This document shows positions 24,681-37,904 of a DNA stretch of 64,000 bases, in pieces. Position 1 is the first letter of the stretch, and each line of letters opens with the position of its first letter. Source of the stretch: Gymnorhina tibicen (lineage: Eukaryota > Chordata > Aves > Passeriformes > Artamidae); assembly GCA_013399875.1 (NCBI GenBank), contig VXAZ01008004.1, forward strand, positions 186,001 through 250,000. The letters run 5' to 3'. The notes under the pieces are model-generated. The model was not told where the DNA came from and did not search any database. It was given only the letters and a program-made list of their open reading frames with translations. The position numbers and the translations under genes are program-made.

Positions 24681-27600
24681 TGCTATTTAATGTATGCTTT
24701 TTTATTTTTGGTTCCATATAAAATAAAAAAAAGGATTTAAAAAGTCTTAATAGGAGGTGCTAATCCAGCTTCAGTAGGCTAAATCTTATCCCTAAACATA
24801 TCTACACATGTGGAAGAGATTATGGCTTTCAAGCCACAGGTTTTTGGTAGGCAAAATATCTAGAGAAATAGTGATGTAGGAACAATCAGAATTCTAGATC
24901 CAGATTAAGGAAACAGGGCCCAAAAAGCTAATGAGTTATATCCATGCTTAAGAGTAAAATATTTCCCAGTGATTTACTGGCTTTTTCATTTAGTGTTAAG
25001 TTCTCCAGGAAGGCTTTATAACTGAATTCTTCCAAAGAATATTGCATTTCAATATAAACTTTTCCTGTTTGTGGTAATAGACACCAAATATCAATTTCCC
25101 TTTTATATTATGAAAAGCTATGCTTACACAGAAATGCTTTTAAAAAAGCATGAAAAGAACTTAAAAACTTTGGTGCCATCTCAAAATGTATTTATGAAAT
25201 GTTATTTTTATTCAAAAATGTTATTTTTGAATTATCAAACTGACAGTTTTTAAAGGGGCTTTTATTAGCTGGTAAGTATTGCTTGTTTGGCTTTCTATGC
25301 AACTGAAGAAGAAAATTATATAGAACATATATGAGCACAGCAAAGTTGGTACAACTTTAAGCAAAAGTCTAAAATCTTCTCCTTCACTGTGACAGCTTAC
25401 TGATGAGAGATTACTTCCAAAGATCATTACTGGAAATAAATTCCCTAGTAAAAATTAATGTATTGATGCCCACACAGTAAGAGATTTCAATTATTCAACC
25501 ACCTTATTTATTACCTAACGTCATTTGGTCTTCTTGCTGTCCTTCCTTGAAGAAGAAATAATGTTTTAGAACACTTTACCTTCATATTTAGGATGAAGCA
25601 TTAAAAACCCCTAATCATTACTTATTTCCTATCCACTGGACAAATTAAGGAAACACCTACTTATAATGTTCTAGATAACTTGCTGAGGTTTGTGAACTAT
25701 TACAGAGAACGCCGATTCTTGTACTAAGAAGACTAGATGAATGCAGTTCTTTCAGTTTCAGTACTGTAAACTCTTAAAAGTTTGCTTTTCAACCCTGTAT
25801 GCTATTTGCCAAATTTTTATAGCTTTTGGGTCTCCCTCTGGATTAGCTTGCCAACAGGAAACAAGGAATGTCAAGGTACATACAAAAGTATTGCAGCACA
25901 AAATTTAATAACTTTGTTGCTTTAACTTCAAGATAAGAGGAATGTCATTTTGCCCCTGGCACGATCATCTCCCCAGGGAGAAAATTAATGTTGTACAAAC
26001 TCACTTTTCTCATCCTTATTCTTGTCATACTAAACTAGTATTAGATTAAAAAGAAATAGTAGTAGAATATTATTTATAAGGAAATTTGACTGTGACTCTA
26101 CCACATCTAGCACCACAGGTTCTTAGCCTGCACCTCTAACCTTGGTAAAAGAGACTCTAAGCAGTCAAATATTAGTTTGGACTCTAAGATTTGAAGATGC
26201 AGCAAGAATGATATAGATACAATATTTTTCCCACCACTCTGCCATAAGATTAAAAACTTTGAGTAAAAAGTCCTATACTGTTGGTATATTTGTTGGTCTT
26301 AAATCATTATACAATTTGATACCATCAGCAGTGCGAATTATAATTTACATTTACTCCAAAAAGAAAGCTGGAAATTTTTTCTGTATATCAGTATGGATAA
26401 ATTTCACGTCCACATTTGCTAAGATCAGAGTAGTGGAAAAAGCACACTCTTCAGAAGATATTTGACAAGCACTCTAAATGTGTGTGCTGGTCATGCCTGG
26501 GACAGACAGTAGCTTCACGATAGCTAGTATGGCCTATGTTTTGGATTTGTGCTGGAAATAGCGTTAATAATACAGGGATGTTTTAGTTACTGCTAAGTAG
26601 AGCTTACACAGAGTCAAGGACGTTTCTGCTCGTCACTCCACCCCTCCAAAAAATGCCTACTGCATTTTGGTTTAGTTTTTTTTTTTTTTTCCCAGTTCTA
26701 TATCAAGTAATTTCCTTCTATTAAAGAATGTTCTAGCTGTCCTTTTTACCAAGACTCTTTTTTCCCTCCTTGTTTGAGGTTAAAAAGCATGGTTTGATCA
26801 GAGGACAGCAGTTATGCACAAGAGACTGCTCTATGCTAAATTAGAAGGTTTCTCATGCCTTGTATACCTGCATCTTGATTGGTAGGTTGTGTATTTTGAT
26901 TTATTATTTAGAATCATCTCTCTAATGTATGTGAAAGCTACAGTTTTCAAAAATAAAAATTCAATGTCATTGCAGTAAGAAAAATGGTATATGTGTAAAA
27001 GTTCTGTGGCCATATTCATCTGAAAGGATCAATTAAACTTAACTCTGTTCAAGGTACCAGTTTTCAATGTGTCAAAACAACTACTACATCATCTATATTA
27101 AAGTCAGAGTTCTTGATATCTAGCATTCAGCCATTAGTGTTTCAATAAGAAAGCATAAAAAATTATGTGAAATTATTAAAAATTCAACTGGATAATTTGA
27201 AGCCCTTTTTTTACATACCTACAATTCAAACATCAGATAAAATCCTGAAATAAGTGACAATGTTTGGCTGACAAAAAAAAAGTCTAAGGATTGTAGTTCC
27301 ACAATAAATCCTTTAGATAAATATTTTAGCTGATTTAATTTCACCCAGCAAAGGCTGGTGAATATACTGAGTATGATAGTAACAGTAATGTGCTCAAACT
27401 TCCACACAGTTAGTTTCAGACAAACACATGCTACTTCTCCAGTCCCTTAGTATTTTTTATTAATGATAGCAAAGCATTGGATTCTATGTATTTTACTCTC
27501 AGGTCTACTCAAAGGCTTCATACCGTTGTGATTTTCTAAATGGTTTCAATATAAACAGCAGCAATCTGTGCAGTAATGTTTATTCTGACCTCACTTGCAA

Positions 27601-29289
27601 TATTTTTACTGTTCAACTCTAATGGGTCTAATTTTCACTCTTAAAATCTTCTTATTTTACTTAGGACAAGTTAATTTTGTTTGTACATTAGTAGTATACG
27701 AAGTTCCTTTATACAAAAAGAAAGGGAGAGCTATAGTGCAAATAAGAATCATAGACTTCTATATGGATTGCTCCTAATGATGCTTATTACAGATATAAAA
27801 GTAGTATCAGGCCAGTATTAGGTGACTCAGTATCAGACACCTCACATCACTTGTAGAAGTTTGCATCAGAAAGAGGATTACAAAACCATTTTCTTAAAAT
27901 AACCCCAAACAAACCAAAACCCACAGGATTAATGGCACAGAAAGAAGACATACTTTTTTTAACAAACAAGCAATGAATTTTAACAGAGCAGCTGGGCTTT
28001 CTGGACATGAATGTTGGAGATCCATGTTTGAACAGTTTAAGAGGCAGCCTTGCAACTCTGATAACAATAGGGGTCTGCCAAACTAAGTCATGGCAATTAT
28101 CCACACACAATCAGTTACTTTTCAACTCTGCTACAAGTCAAGGGGCTACATGTTTCAGCACTGTGCTTCCTGCTCTGTTTTCTCCTCCTAACCAATCTTT
28201 AATTAACAGTTTCAATCATTTATATTTGATGTGCTACACAGAAATAGGCTTTATAAAATACCCTGCACTATATGACTAGGATTACAAGGACCATATAAAT
28301 TTAAAAATGAAACATCTGCTTTGGGGATATACTTCCTAAGACATAAATCAGAGCTTTCTGAGCCACTGGGACTAAACACACCTTTCAAAGCCAAAACGAA
28401 CACTGATAAACCTTAAAGGTTTGCCAGGTCTGCAGTGCTCCCTATCTGAACAGATGGATTGGTTGGTACAACTTAGGAGTTCTGCCTTTTTTTTTTTTAA
28501 CGTTCCTTTTTAACAGTATGCCCCCTACCCTGTAAACAAGCCACTAAGCACAGAAAACAAAAAAATGTATTTAATGGTCCCCTGTTCTGTTTCATTATTT
28601 ACACCCTTCACATGTACTTTCCCAGCTGAGTAATGCTCTTTGATGATTATATCTCCAAAGAACATTGCTGTGATCACGTAATATGCTGTGGAACCATAGA
28701 TAATCAATCAAAAGGACAGAGACAGAGAAAGCAACTTTCTGACTTTTTAAAAACTGATTTAGCTCTTATGAAAATGCAAAATTGACAGCTTTGGGATTGA
28801 AATAATCTTTCAAAAGATGAATAGGAATGCTGCAAATTATACAGTATTAAACCAATGTGTTCTGCCCCTGAAGTGATCACTTTTATAAGCTGAAGATGTC
28901 TGTCTCCATAGTCCAGTTAGTCAAAGTCCCGATGCATTTCTTGATTGCCAGTATGGGAGCACTCCTGGTAGTGGTTTTGTGATACTGGCATTAGCAAACT
29001 GGGTGTTCTGGGAATACAGACATCACCAATACATTTCATCTACTGTAAATCAGAGGGGGTTTGACACCTTGAAGATGGTGAGAACAGAGCTTGTGTCCTA
29101 CCGTCCTCAAGAGGTGAAAATACTTGTGCCACTAAAACATGATCTCATATGGCAATAAGTATATTTGCAATTTGGTCTAGTTTAGCTCTGAGTCACAATT
29201 TATTTACATGAAGAATTTGCATTGCTACTACCAAAACTGATACAAGGCTGTGAAAATGCATACCTAGGCTTATTGGATGAAACCCAGTA

Positions 29290-29315
29290 TGAATCATAAG
29301 GATGATTCATCCTTA
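29290..29315. repeat. Two overlapping inverted repeats
   Basis: TGAATCAT (29290-29297) pairs with ATGATTCA (29302-29309) across AAGG. TAAGGATGA (29297-29305) pairs with TCATCCTTA (29307-29315) across one base. The two hairpins are mutually exclusive. Confidence 0.75.
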
Positions 29316-30059
29316 CAACAATTTAAGTGTAAGAATAAAAATAAACGTCAAAAGAAATTTACAGTGATCCTTCACACTAGAGTAATTTAGTCATTACTAC
29401 TGCCACTAAGACAATTTGCTGAGTTTCATTTAATAAGCATACCACTGAATATTTCTGGTTTTCAAGGCCTAAATTGTATTTTTTTCTTTTTTTTCTTTTT
29501 TCCATTCCACCCCTTTAATTGTATTTTGTTCTACATCTTGTCAGGACGACTTAGGGCTGAACAGCCACAGCTGCAGCTATTCACAATCCAAAATCCAAGT
29601 GGTATATTAATTGAGATGAACTTCTTCAAAATTTCACTTGGTTTCAGTTTTTCTCCAGCTATTAACAGATGTACTAGCATAACTGGCAGTTTCAATAAAA
29701 GCCATCAATTTACAAATATGATAATGACACGAAATATTTTGGGGAAGCAGATCAATGTCTTTTTTTTTTTTTTCTGCAAATTAAAGAATATTAAAGGTTC
29801 TAAGCATAGGACTTGAATTCAACCTTTTGGAACCTCATAAACAGATGGAATTTTGGGGCAGTGTTACTTGTCAAACTTGCTGGTCTTTGAAGCCAAAGGT
29901 CTCTAAGAGCCTAGATCTGTTAAGGTATGTCAGGGAATCAATGCTCATACAGTGTGAAATAATTTGTGATTAACAGAATCATCCCACAGGTCTCGTCTAT
30001 TTTTTAAGAGGGATACCTTTCATGATTTAGAAATGGTAATCCCCAGGTTAGTGCCCCAA

Positions 30060-30640
30060 CCATGACTCTAAAATCAGATGCTGCTTGTTCTGCCCTCCCC
30101 CCTGCCCTCCCCCGCCTTTTTCCCCTTCTCCTCCCTGCTGCATGGGATTGCAGAGCGTTGGAGGCACAAAAGGCAAAGATCACAGGTTGCAGTAAGAAAA
30201 AATAACAGCAACAGCAATGAGATAAGAAAATGGACAGTAATGGCAAAAGTACTAACAAAGAGTACAAAGGAGAGAGTGCAGAGCTCGACTTGGCCACAGC
30301 CATGGCACCCAAACTGCTCCCTGTGACTCGGGACCGGAGTTAACCCCCTGCTCTGTCTGCCACGCTTGCTCCACTGGAAGGACCCCTGTCTCCTGGGAAG
30401 CAAGAGAGTTGCTTTGCCCCTCCCCTGGGAATGATGTCTGTGTCCTAGCTACTGCATCCCTCCCAACCATGCCCCCCTCCCAGCTACTGCAAAAAATTAA
30501 TTTCTGTCCTCCACAGTAGCACGTTTGTGGTCCTGTGACCACCCAGTGACAACTGAATCTAAGAGGCCGAATGTGTATTGTATCACAGTAAACTCGTGTT
30601 TTCAGGCCAGCAATTTTATTACTGCAGATTTCACAGGACC
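30060..30640. mobile_element. GC-rich LTR-like repeat block
   Basis: This segment is much more C/G-rich than its surroundings. It carries wording I associate with a common avian ERVL-like LTR group: AACTGCTCCCTGTGAC, then CCACTGGAAGGACCC, then AAGAGAGTTGCTTTGCCCCT, then GAATGATGTCTGTGTCC, then TGAATCTAAGAGG. It opens with C-rich strings (30092-30117) and an AATAACAGCAACAGCAATGAG section. Boundaries, orientation and target-site duplication could not be fixed. Long open frames on the minus strand (up to 137 codons, 30252-30665) come from the GC-rich composition and show no retroviral protein. The assignment rests on recalled similarity only. Confidence 0.4.
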
Positions 30641-33020
30641 CATACTGATATAAAATCACAATCAATTATTAAGGTAAAAAGAAATCACCCCACCTCCCCT
30701 GCACTTCTTTGATAAATTAGGGAGTGAAAAGTATCCTGCTGGGAAGAGAACTGGCACAGAACTATGCTGCATGGAGAATCTGAGCTCACTTCATACTTCC
30801 TTTTATCAAGTAATATTTGTGACTGATTTTGCCTATTTAAAGTTGTAAAATTGTCATCTATGGCACCAGGTTCTTTCCAGAGATGTTTTAAAAATGGAAA
30901 TTAGCCTCTCTGGTAATATAATGTTTAGATGTCTTTGTACCAAAGATAAAATAGATATCATAAAGATTGTGGGCAAAGCAATAAAACTTCTTTTGCTCAG
31001 CTGACTTGTCAGTGAATTTTAAATGTGAGAGGGATAAGCAAAATAATTGATTATCTAATTAATCGGATAAGGGAATCACTAGACAAAAGAAATTGCAAAT
31101 TAGAAGTCTGGGTAGTGCTTATGCTTGGAAAAGCCAAGTGGAAGACAGGAAAAATAAGGAATTTCTTAAATGAATATGACTTTAAATGCAAAATTCTCAA
31201 GATGGAGTATGCTTAGTATTAGGTGTTTATTATTTTTTTAATATATCTTGGTTATAGGAACTAAAGTAAACCATACTTTGGTAAGTTTTCTGGAACTTAT
31301 CTGAAGCTCAAATCTCTCCCTCTTTCCACTACTATCTCTGAAGAAGTGAGATATAAAACCAGAATGGTCACAAAGCTTGCTAGCTCTGGAAAGTCTCTAT
31401 TAGTTCTCTCTATTAAGTTACCTGAAAGTGTTAGAGAAGGATGGATTGCACCCAGATGTCAGGAATACACCCAGTTTTGCAGGATCTATTATCTCAGCAG
31501 ACAGAATACATATATGCCAGCCAGTGTGCCATAGAAGCAGAAACAGAAACGGTGACAAGAGTCTGCACAGTTCCAGAGTACCTTAAAACACACAGGTGCG
31601 ACGTGATGAAATCTGTTCAAAGCATTTGTGTGAATGTTGACCACGTTACCCTTTTATATTGCCTATTCAGCCTGTGTGAAATTCTGAGTGGGAATGCTAA
31701 CAGATCTTTCCATATCAGTTATCCATAAGAAGAAATGTAATTATGGTTGAGCAGAGTAGTGTGCCTACTTCAGTTTTCACCATTTGCATTTAAAGCACAG
31801 TACACTTTATGAATATCAAAAAATTTGTATCCATTGTTTATGTGCCTTTTTTTCCTGAAGAACAAAAACACTCCATGCAGCCTCTATTTTCTTTCACTGT
31901 GTCAGGTTTTTCTCCTTTTGAATCAGTATTTCAAAGTATTATACGAAAACAGTTTCAAATTACTTTTATAAGAAAAAAAATTTGAACTATATCTACGTAC
32001 AATCAAGCAATACATATGTGGTTTGCATAATGGGTCACAAGTAAATACTAAAACTATTTATGATTTTTATAAGAGATTGTTGTTGAAAGTAGTAAGTCAC
32101 ATGATTGTCATATAAAAGAGTAAGAAAAAACCAAAATAAACCCCACTCGGCATACGAAAAGCTGGTGAGTTACAACAGACACACACAAATGTAATTCACG
32201 GTAAGTCCTACAGGACATGGCTTGAGTGCTGTAGAGTCACTCAAGCAGTATATTACCAGGGTCAGAGACTCAAACAGATGAGTCCTGCCTTGGCCCATGG
32301 CTGCTCAAATTGTGCCTTTTGATTGATTCTGAAGCATTCAGATAAAAGGCCCTAGTGGCATATGCTTCCCATTGAAGAAACCTATTTTTTGAGCTGTTAA
32401 AAACTCCAGAGAGACATGAGTAAACATGGTAACACATGCAGCACAATTTACAGTGTGACTTTAATTCACATTTTAAGAAAAAAGCTTTAAAACTTCCTGA
32501 GATGCCCAGGGCTTTCAGGTTCAAAATGCATTGACATAAGTTCAGTATAAATGGAGCCTTTGGTGTGCACAAATTGTCAGTGTGACAAAACAAAGGAAAG
32601 GTATTAACATTACAGCATTTCTACAATACCCAGCTTTTGAGAAATAAACTTTAGCCTATGCAATTTTGCTTTACTCTTATCTTTGCTTTCTTGAGCTAAC
32701 TGATACCATCATTTCTTTCCAGGGGTGAATTGCACTGTAGCCTCATTTGCTTTTAACTCAGCATGTACAAATTTAGTTGTGGCTGCTTTTTCATCCGTAC
32801 CTTTTTAGTTATCTGCTCTGTCATTCCACTGAATATTTGACCTTCTTCTAGGAACTGTTGTGGAGAAGTAGTTTCTTACTGGTAGAAACATGCCAAAAAG
32901 CCGGATCATAAAGTCGCAGAAAGTGAACAAGCATTTTCTCCATTTTGCTAACATGGCACAATATCAGTCTTTGTAGGCTGCGGTTACACACATCTTGTTT
33001 CAGCAGAGACAGAATAAGCA
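30641..33020. other. Noncoding stretch, no gene seen
   Basis: Nothing recognisable. Open frames at 31025-31216, 31346-31534 and 31441-31728 overlap and have no domain or splice support. Confidence 0.65.
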
Positions 33021-33419
33021 AATCATAGAATCATAGAATCACAGAATATGCTGAGTTGGAAGGGACCCAACCGGGATCATCAAAATCCAAGTCCTTGCCC
33101 TGCACAGGACACCCCAAGACTCACACCATGTGCCTGAGAGCATTGTCCAAACACTTCTTGAACTCTATCAGGCTTGGTGCTGGGACCACTTCCCTGGGGA
33201 GCCTGTTCCAGAGCCCAACCACCCTCTGGGTGAAAAAAATTTTCCTGATATGCAGCCTAAACCTCCCTTGACTCAGCTTCATGCTGTTCCCTTGGGTTCT
33301 GTCACTGGTCATGAGAGTGAAGAGATTGGTTCCTGTCCCTCCTCTTCCTTCATGAGGATGCAGAAGACCGCAATGAGGTCCCCTCAGTCTCCTCTTCTCC
33401 ATGCTGAACAAACCAAATA
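33021..33419 (-). mobile_element. CR1 LINE 3' end, minus strand
   Basis: On the plus strand the element begins with AATCATAGAATCATAGAATC, the reverse complement of the CR1 tail repeat. It continues through the 3' UTR into the ORF2 C-terminus and stops at the CTGAACAAACCAAAT region near 33419. It is 5'-truncated at about 400 bp. It is the best-preserved CR1 piece here, because its ORF2 end is still open, so it is likely the youngest insertion in the window. No reverse transcriptase catalytic region is present. Confidence 0.93.
33121..33411 (-). pseudogene. CR1 ORF2 C-terminal fragment, frame still open
   Basis: A 96-codon open frame encodes the last part of the CR1 ORF2 protein. The recognisable order is an EKRRLRG motif, then a SDRTQGNSMKL segment, then RFRLHIRKIFFTQRVVGLWN, then RLPREVVPAPSLIEFK, ending in ALRHMV and a TGA stop at 33121-33123. 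In a full element this region follows the reverse transcriptase domain. The endonuclease and catalytic RT parts are missing through 5' truncation, so it cannot be functional. The lack of stops suggests modest age, but a 96-codon frame alone is weak proof. Confidence 0.85.
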
Positions 33420-36400
33420 TTCTAGTTGTTTACAACTGTTAAATTCTGGGTTTTCAGGTGCTTCACTGAACCACTCTCCCTACGGGTGTCAACTGAATCA
33501 AGTCACAAAATAATGATATGTTACTATTCTTGTGGGGAAGTTGTTTGTCTGCCAAGTGGTAGCCAGTCGTAAGAAAAAGCTTAACCAACTCCTTCCTTTA
33601 ACAGATTCCTGTTCTAGGTGTTATATTAAGCCCTGGGTTTATCTTTACATATATTATTTGAATTTATTATTTATTATATCCATTTATTATTTGAATTGAT
33701 AATGCTTCATCGAAAGTCTGCACAAAGTTGTTCAGCTGTTCCCCTCCCCCCACATTTTCAGTCATAATCACAAAAATTGTGCTCTCCTTGCCTCATTATC
33801 TGTTTTTGTTGTTTCATTATCATTTCATCCTCTGGGAGTGGAAAAGGTTAATGCAAGACCACCTCTCCTGATTATATGTGTCAGGCTATCCTACAGATGA
33901 TGTGCTGAAGTCATGGAATAGCAACTCTGCACCCTCTGGTGTCAGCCCTTTCTAGTGTGGTCTGACATAACCCCTTAGATAGGGATCAAGCACAGTTATG
34001 GGAAAGAAAAAGCAATGAAACATGTTTGGGATATAGGTTAAGAATTGCAGTAGAAAGTTACATTCTTGGTAACTTTGTTTGACTCATTTATGTATTAATG
34101 GTTAAACTATGGTTAAAACATTGCAGCTTGCTATGGAAGTCTACAGCTTGTAACAAGGTAAATCAAGGACATCCTTTTGTGTATTACATTTTAATAGCCA
34201 TTGGAATAAATTCCATCTGCCTTTAATTTCTGTTGAATAGTTCAACTTTTTTTTTTTTTTAGAAGTACATACTGAGTTTGCTATTTTATGCTTTATTTTG
34301 AAGAAATTAATACTTGCTTGTATCTATTATTTAACTCCTTAAAAAATAATTGGAGTGCCAAATGTTACAAACAAATGTCTTATTCCAATATGCAGACTAC
34401 AATGTTTATTCTGGTTTTTATTTGCTTTTACTTTAAGTTCTTAAAGTAGCATCGCCACTATGCCCAGAGGAGGGATGTAGCGTCAAGAATTCTAAAATAA
34501 GGGTGGAAAGGTAATTTTTTCAGAATACTTCATAGTCAAGATTTCAATCAAGGAATGAAAAATCATACTAGCAGCACTCCCTTACTACATTCATGGGTGA
34601 GACATACTGGACCATGAAACATTTTAATGGAACCGTGCAGAAGCATTTACCTTCCACCTTAGTGGAAGGGCAAATAAACTCTTACCATGATTTCTCTCGC
34701 CAACCTTGTCAATGTTTTGTGATCTGCTGACTTATCCTTGGTAGGCATGTGTCTTGGCCTTGAGTAGAGGAGGAAAACCACATGCCTAACTTTTGACTGG
34801 TTTAAGTTAGGTTAAATGAGTGTTACCCTTGAATATATATAGAACGCAAGATCAGGAGATCTGCATATGGTTCCAGATTTGCCACAGATGCTATGTGATC
34901 TTGGTTTGATATTGTTTTGTCTCCATGAGTAAAATCAGTAAGTTGGAGAAATGGAGTCATACTTGTCTAAAACTCTGGCTTACAGTGGGAAATAAATTAT
35001 TATTGTGTGAAAATAGTAACATTCTATCAAAAACACTGTAGGAGGTTGGAATAAAACTAATGGTTACTTAAAAATGAATGCTATGAGATGCACTTATGGA
35101 GGTAAGCTAAAGATTCTTATTTGAAGCACAGCATTAGAGAGTGATAATAAACAGTAACTAGAACCACTTCGCAAAAAACCTCAGTTATAACATGTCGCCT
35201 AGTGCAAAAAGCTTGCTTCTAATGGACAAGAATTTTTTCAAAACATCACTTAAACATGATTCACATTAGATAAAAAGCATTTGAGGGGTTTTTTATTTTT
35301 GTGTTAAGCAAAAAGAAATTGCTGCCATTGAGGGAAAACAGAAAATTAAAAGATTAAATCAGCCCAAAACCACAAAATTATTACAACAAAAATGATTTAT
35401 CATACACAAATGGGACCCCACCATTTTTTTTCTTAAACGTCACGATTATATTTAGTGAGGAGAGTTAATAGTTTTTAAACTCTTTGTTCCTTCAGGCTAA
35501 TGCCTTAAGAATGCTATGCTTGTAACCACAGATATAGCTATGATCAATTATTTAAAACGCCTTTCTCTTCTCCCCCACCCTTCTGTTTTTTGGTAGAATT
35601 CACTGTAGCACTCACTCAGACCCTGCTGGTACAAATCAGTTTTCATGGAGAAGGTGATTTACCACTGGATGTGCTTGGCCATCTGCAGTTTTCTAGTCTA
35701 AATATTCTCTGCAATTCTCCTTTGGCACTTCTAGCAAATATTTTATTTCCTTCTACGTTAAACACATTTGTGGTGTTGACAGTTAGTCCTTATTCCACAA
35801 ACTCTTAGATTGACCTGATGTTATTGTTCGCTATGAGGAAATTTTCCTCTCTACCTGTTTAAATGATGACACTTCTAGCAGCAGGTGATTTTCTGGATTA
35901 AAAAGAAGTCATTGTTGAGTACTGACCTCCTAGAGATATAGAATAAACTCCACAGTTTTAAATTTCCTAGGGTTGCAAAGTGAAAAAGGGAACTTGTTCT
36001 GGCAACCCTTACTTCCAAGAGCTTGCTGCTGCTGGGAATGGTTAGCAGCAGGAATTTCAGGGAAATGGATATGCAAGGATCCATGGCTTGCAAGTAGGTA
36101 TGTGGGCAAAGGTGTGGAAATGTGGTTGGACTAGAAACTTGTCAGCTTGGTGGAAGAAAGGGAGCAGTACTTCTATTACCATATGCAAGGATAATTGAAA
36201 AAAAAAAGACTTCAGTATTGTGCAAGAAGTGAAATGAGAGGATGCAAAAATTGAATTAGTTGCCTTCTGTGTTTCAAATTCCATCTGCAATTATCCCTTT
36301 ATGTAGCCATAGAACCAAGAGAAAGTACAGATGAGAAGATCATCAGAATGAGGAAATGTAAGTTGTTTTTTGTGGTTCTGGGTTGGGGTTTTTTTGTATG

Positions 36401-36699
36401 TGGGTTTTTTCGGTTTTTTTAAGCTCTTATACTGCTACATAGAGATCTAAGGGTTAACTAGATCTACAGTTGTTACTCTAAAGGTAACTGGCTAGTATGT
36501 TTTATATCAAACAGAACACACAGCATCCTTGATATTTACAGCATACTACTGACTAAGCAGCTTTGTACCTTTTTTCTTTCTGTTCTAATTGTCTGGCAAG
36601 CAATGCATAGGACCAGAACAACAGATTCCCTAATGTTTAATAAAATAATGCCCATAAAATATGGAAAACATTGTTTGTTAATAGGATATGTAGCAAAAT

Positions 36700-36730
36700 A
36701 CTTGAATACAAATACCATTTGTATTCAAGT
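36700..36730. repeat. 14-bp perfect inverted repeat with 3-nt loop
   Basis: ACTTGAATACAAAT (36700-36713) is exactly complementary to ATTTGTATTCAAGT (36717-36730), separated by ACC. This is the longest perfect hairpin I found in the window. It is too short alone for a miRNA precursor (usually about 60-80 nt), and the flanks do not pair. Confidence 0.9.
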
Positions 36731-37880
36731 TCCATGTCTAATTATATTTTAGAAGACTTAAAAACATTGACATTTACATTCCTTAGTGAGGAATACCCAG
36801 TTTGAAATTTTACCACAGAAGCTAATGACCCTATTAACTCTAATTTGTTTACTCACCAGTCTGGAACAGTTTCTTCCACAGGTACCCCTTTGATGTTCAA
36901 AATTAAGCTTCCTAGAGGTTTCAGAAATTAAATGCTAAAGGAGGTCAATTATCCAACAGTTGCCTTAAAGATAAGGACTGCCCCTCCCACATTGTTTTAA
37001 AATGATTTTTTCTGATGAACACAAAAAACCCCATGATTGCTAAACACATGTCAGGCTCTCCCACAGGTTTGCTAGGACATAATAGGCAGTTCTAAGTTTG
37101 GTCATTTAGGAGAGTGCCTAATTATATCAGGCAATACAAAGACATGATTTTTTTTATTATACTGAGATTTAATCTTTAATCAAAGTGCAAATGGAATTAA
37201 TTATTATTTCATAGTCTGTATTTTTGAGTTTTGAATTTGCATAATATCTCAAATATGACCTCCAGCAGCTCCTGATTAGCATGAGCCACCTGCTATGGCA
37301 AGTTTAATTTTTATATTTATACAGAATATACTTAGTCATAGGCTTACATTTATTGTTTGGTGCTTAGTATTGTCCATAACTATAATATGGTCCAACCACT
37401 GTTGGACCAGTCTTAGAAAAGGTAATAATATTTTTATTTGCACAGAAACATGAAATAAAAAAGAGCCCGTTCTTCATCCACAAGAAAGAAAAAAAAAGAA
37501 AGTCTGTGATAGTCAGCTCAGTTTATTTTGCAATTATGGCTGTTATCTCTGCAGCAATGCAGCAAAAGGGATGGGGGCATGGTTTCAAACCCTGAAGACA
37601 TCAGTGGATTTCAGCTTTTTAAAACATTCCCCTGAATGAAGCACCGGGTCCCACTGAATTCTTAACTAACAACAACACATGAGCAGTGATTACCATTAAT
37701 CATTTCTTGCTAGATACAAGAGCTAAAAGCTGGCGCGTCATAAAAAGAGACAACAACCAATTCCAGAACAGGGCCAATGCTAAGGGATCCCAGCACGCTG
37801 CTGGTCTGTCCAACTACAAATGGCTAGGCTATAATGGGTGCAACCAAGACCTTGCTGAAAGCCTCTCTGCAATATGCAAA

Positions 37881-37904
37881 ACTTGTTAAGGTTCCTTAAC
37901 AAGT
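37881..37904. repeat. 11-bp perfect inverted repeat with 2-nt centre
   Basis: ACTTGTTAAGG (37881-37891) and CCTTAACAAGT (37894-37904) are exact reverse complements around TT. With so small a spacer it is effectively a 24-bp palindrome, more like a protein-binding or cruciform site than an RNA hairpin. Confidence 0.9.

Larger units (their letters stand above)
22408..30059. other. Noncoding stretch with one enhancer-like section
   Basis: No gene was recognised. 24520-24680 contains ATTA-type cores and looks enhancer-like (see separate entry). A 15-T run is at 26686-26700. A pair of overlapping inverted repeats is at 29290-29315. Open frames here are short and lack domains. Confidence 0.65.

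Noticed and set aside
30252..30665. 137-codon open frame on the minus strand
   Set aside because: It lies in a GC-rich LTR-like block, where stops are rare by composition, and overlaps two other minus-strand frames. No known protein resemblance.
33121..33411. 96-codon frame as a possible host gene
   Set aside because: The peptide is the C-terminus of CR1 ORF2 and the DNA ends in the CR1 tail repeat.
36700..36730. Hairpin as a miRNA precursor
   Set aside because: The stem is 14 bp with a 3-nt loop and unpaired flanks, far shorter than a typical precursor.
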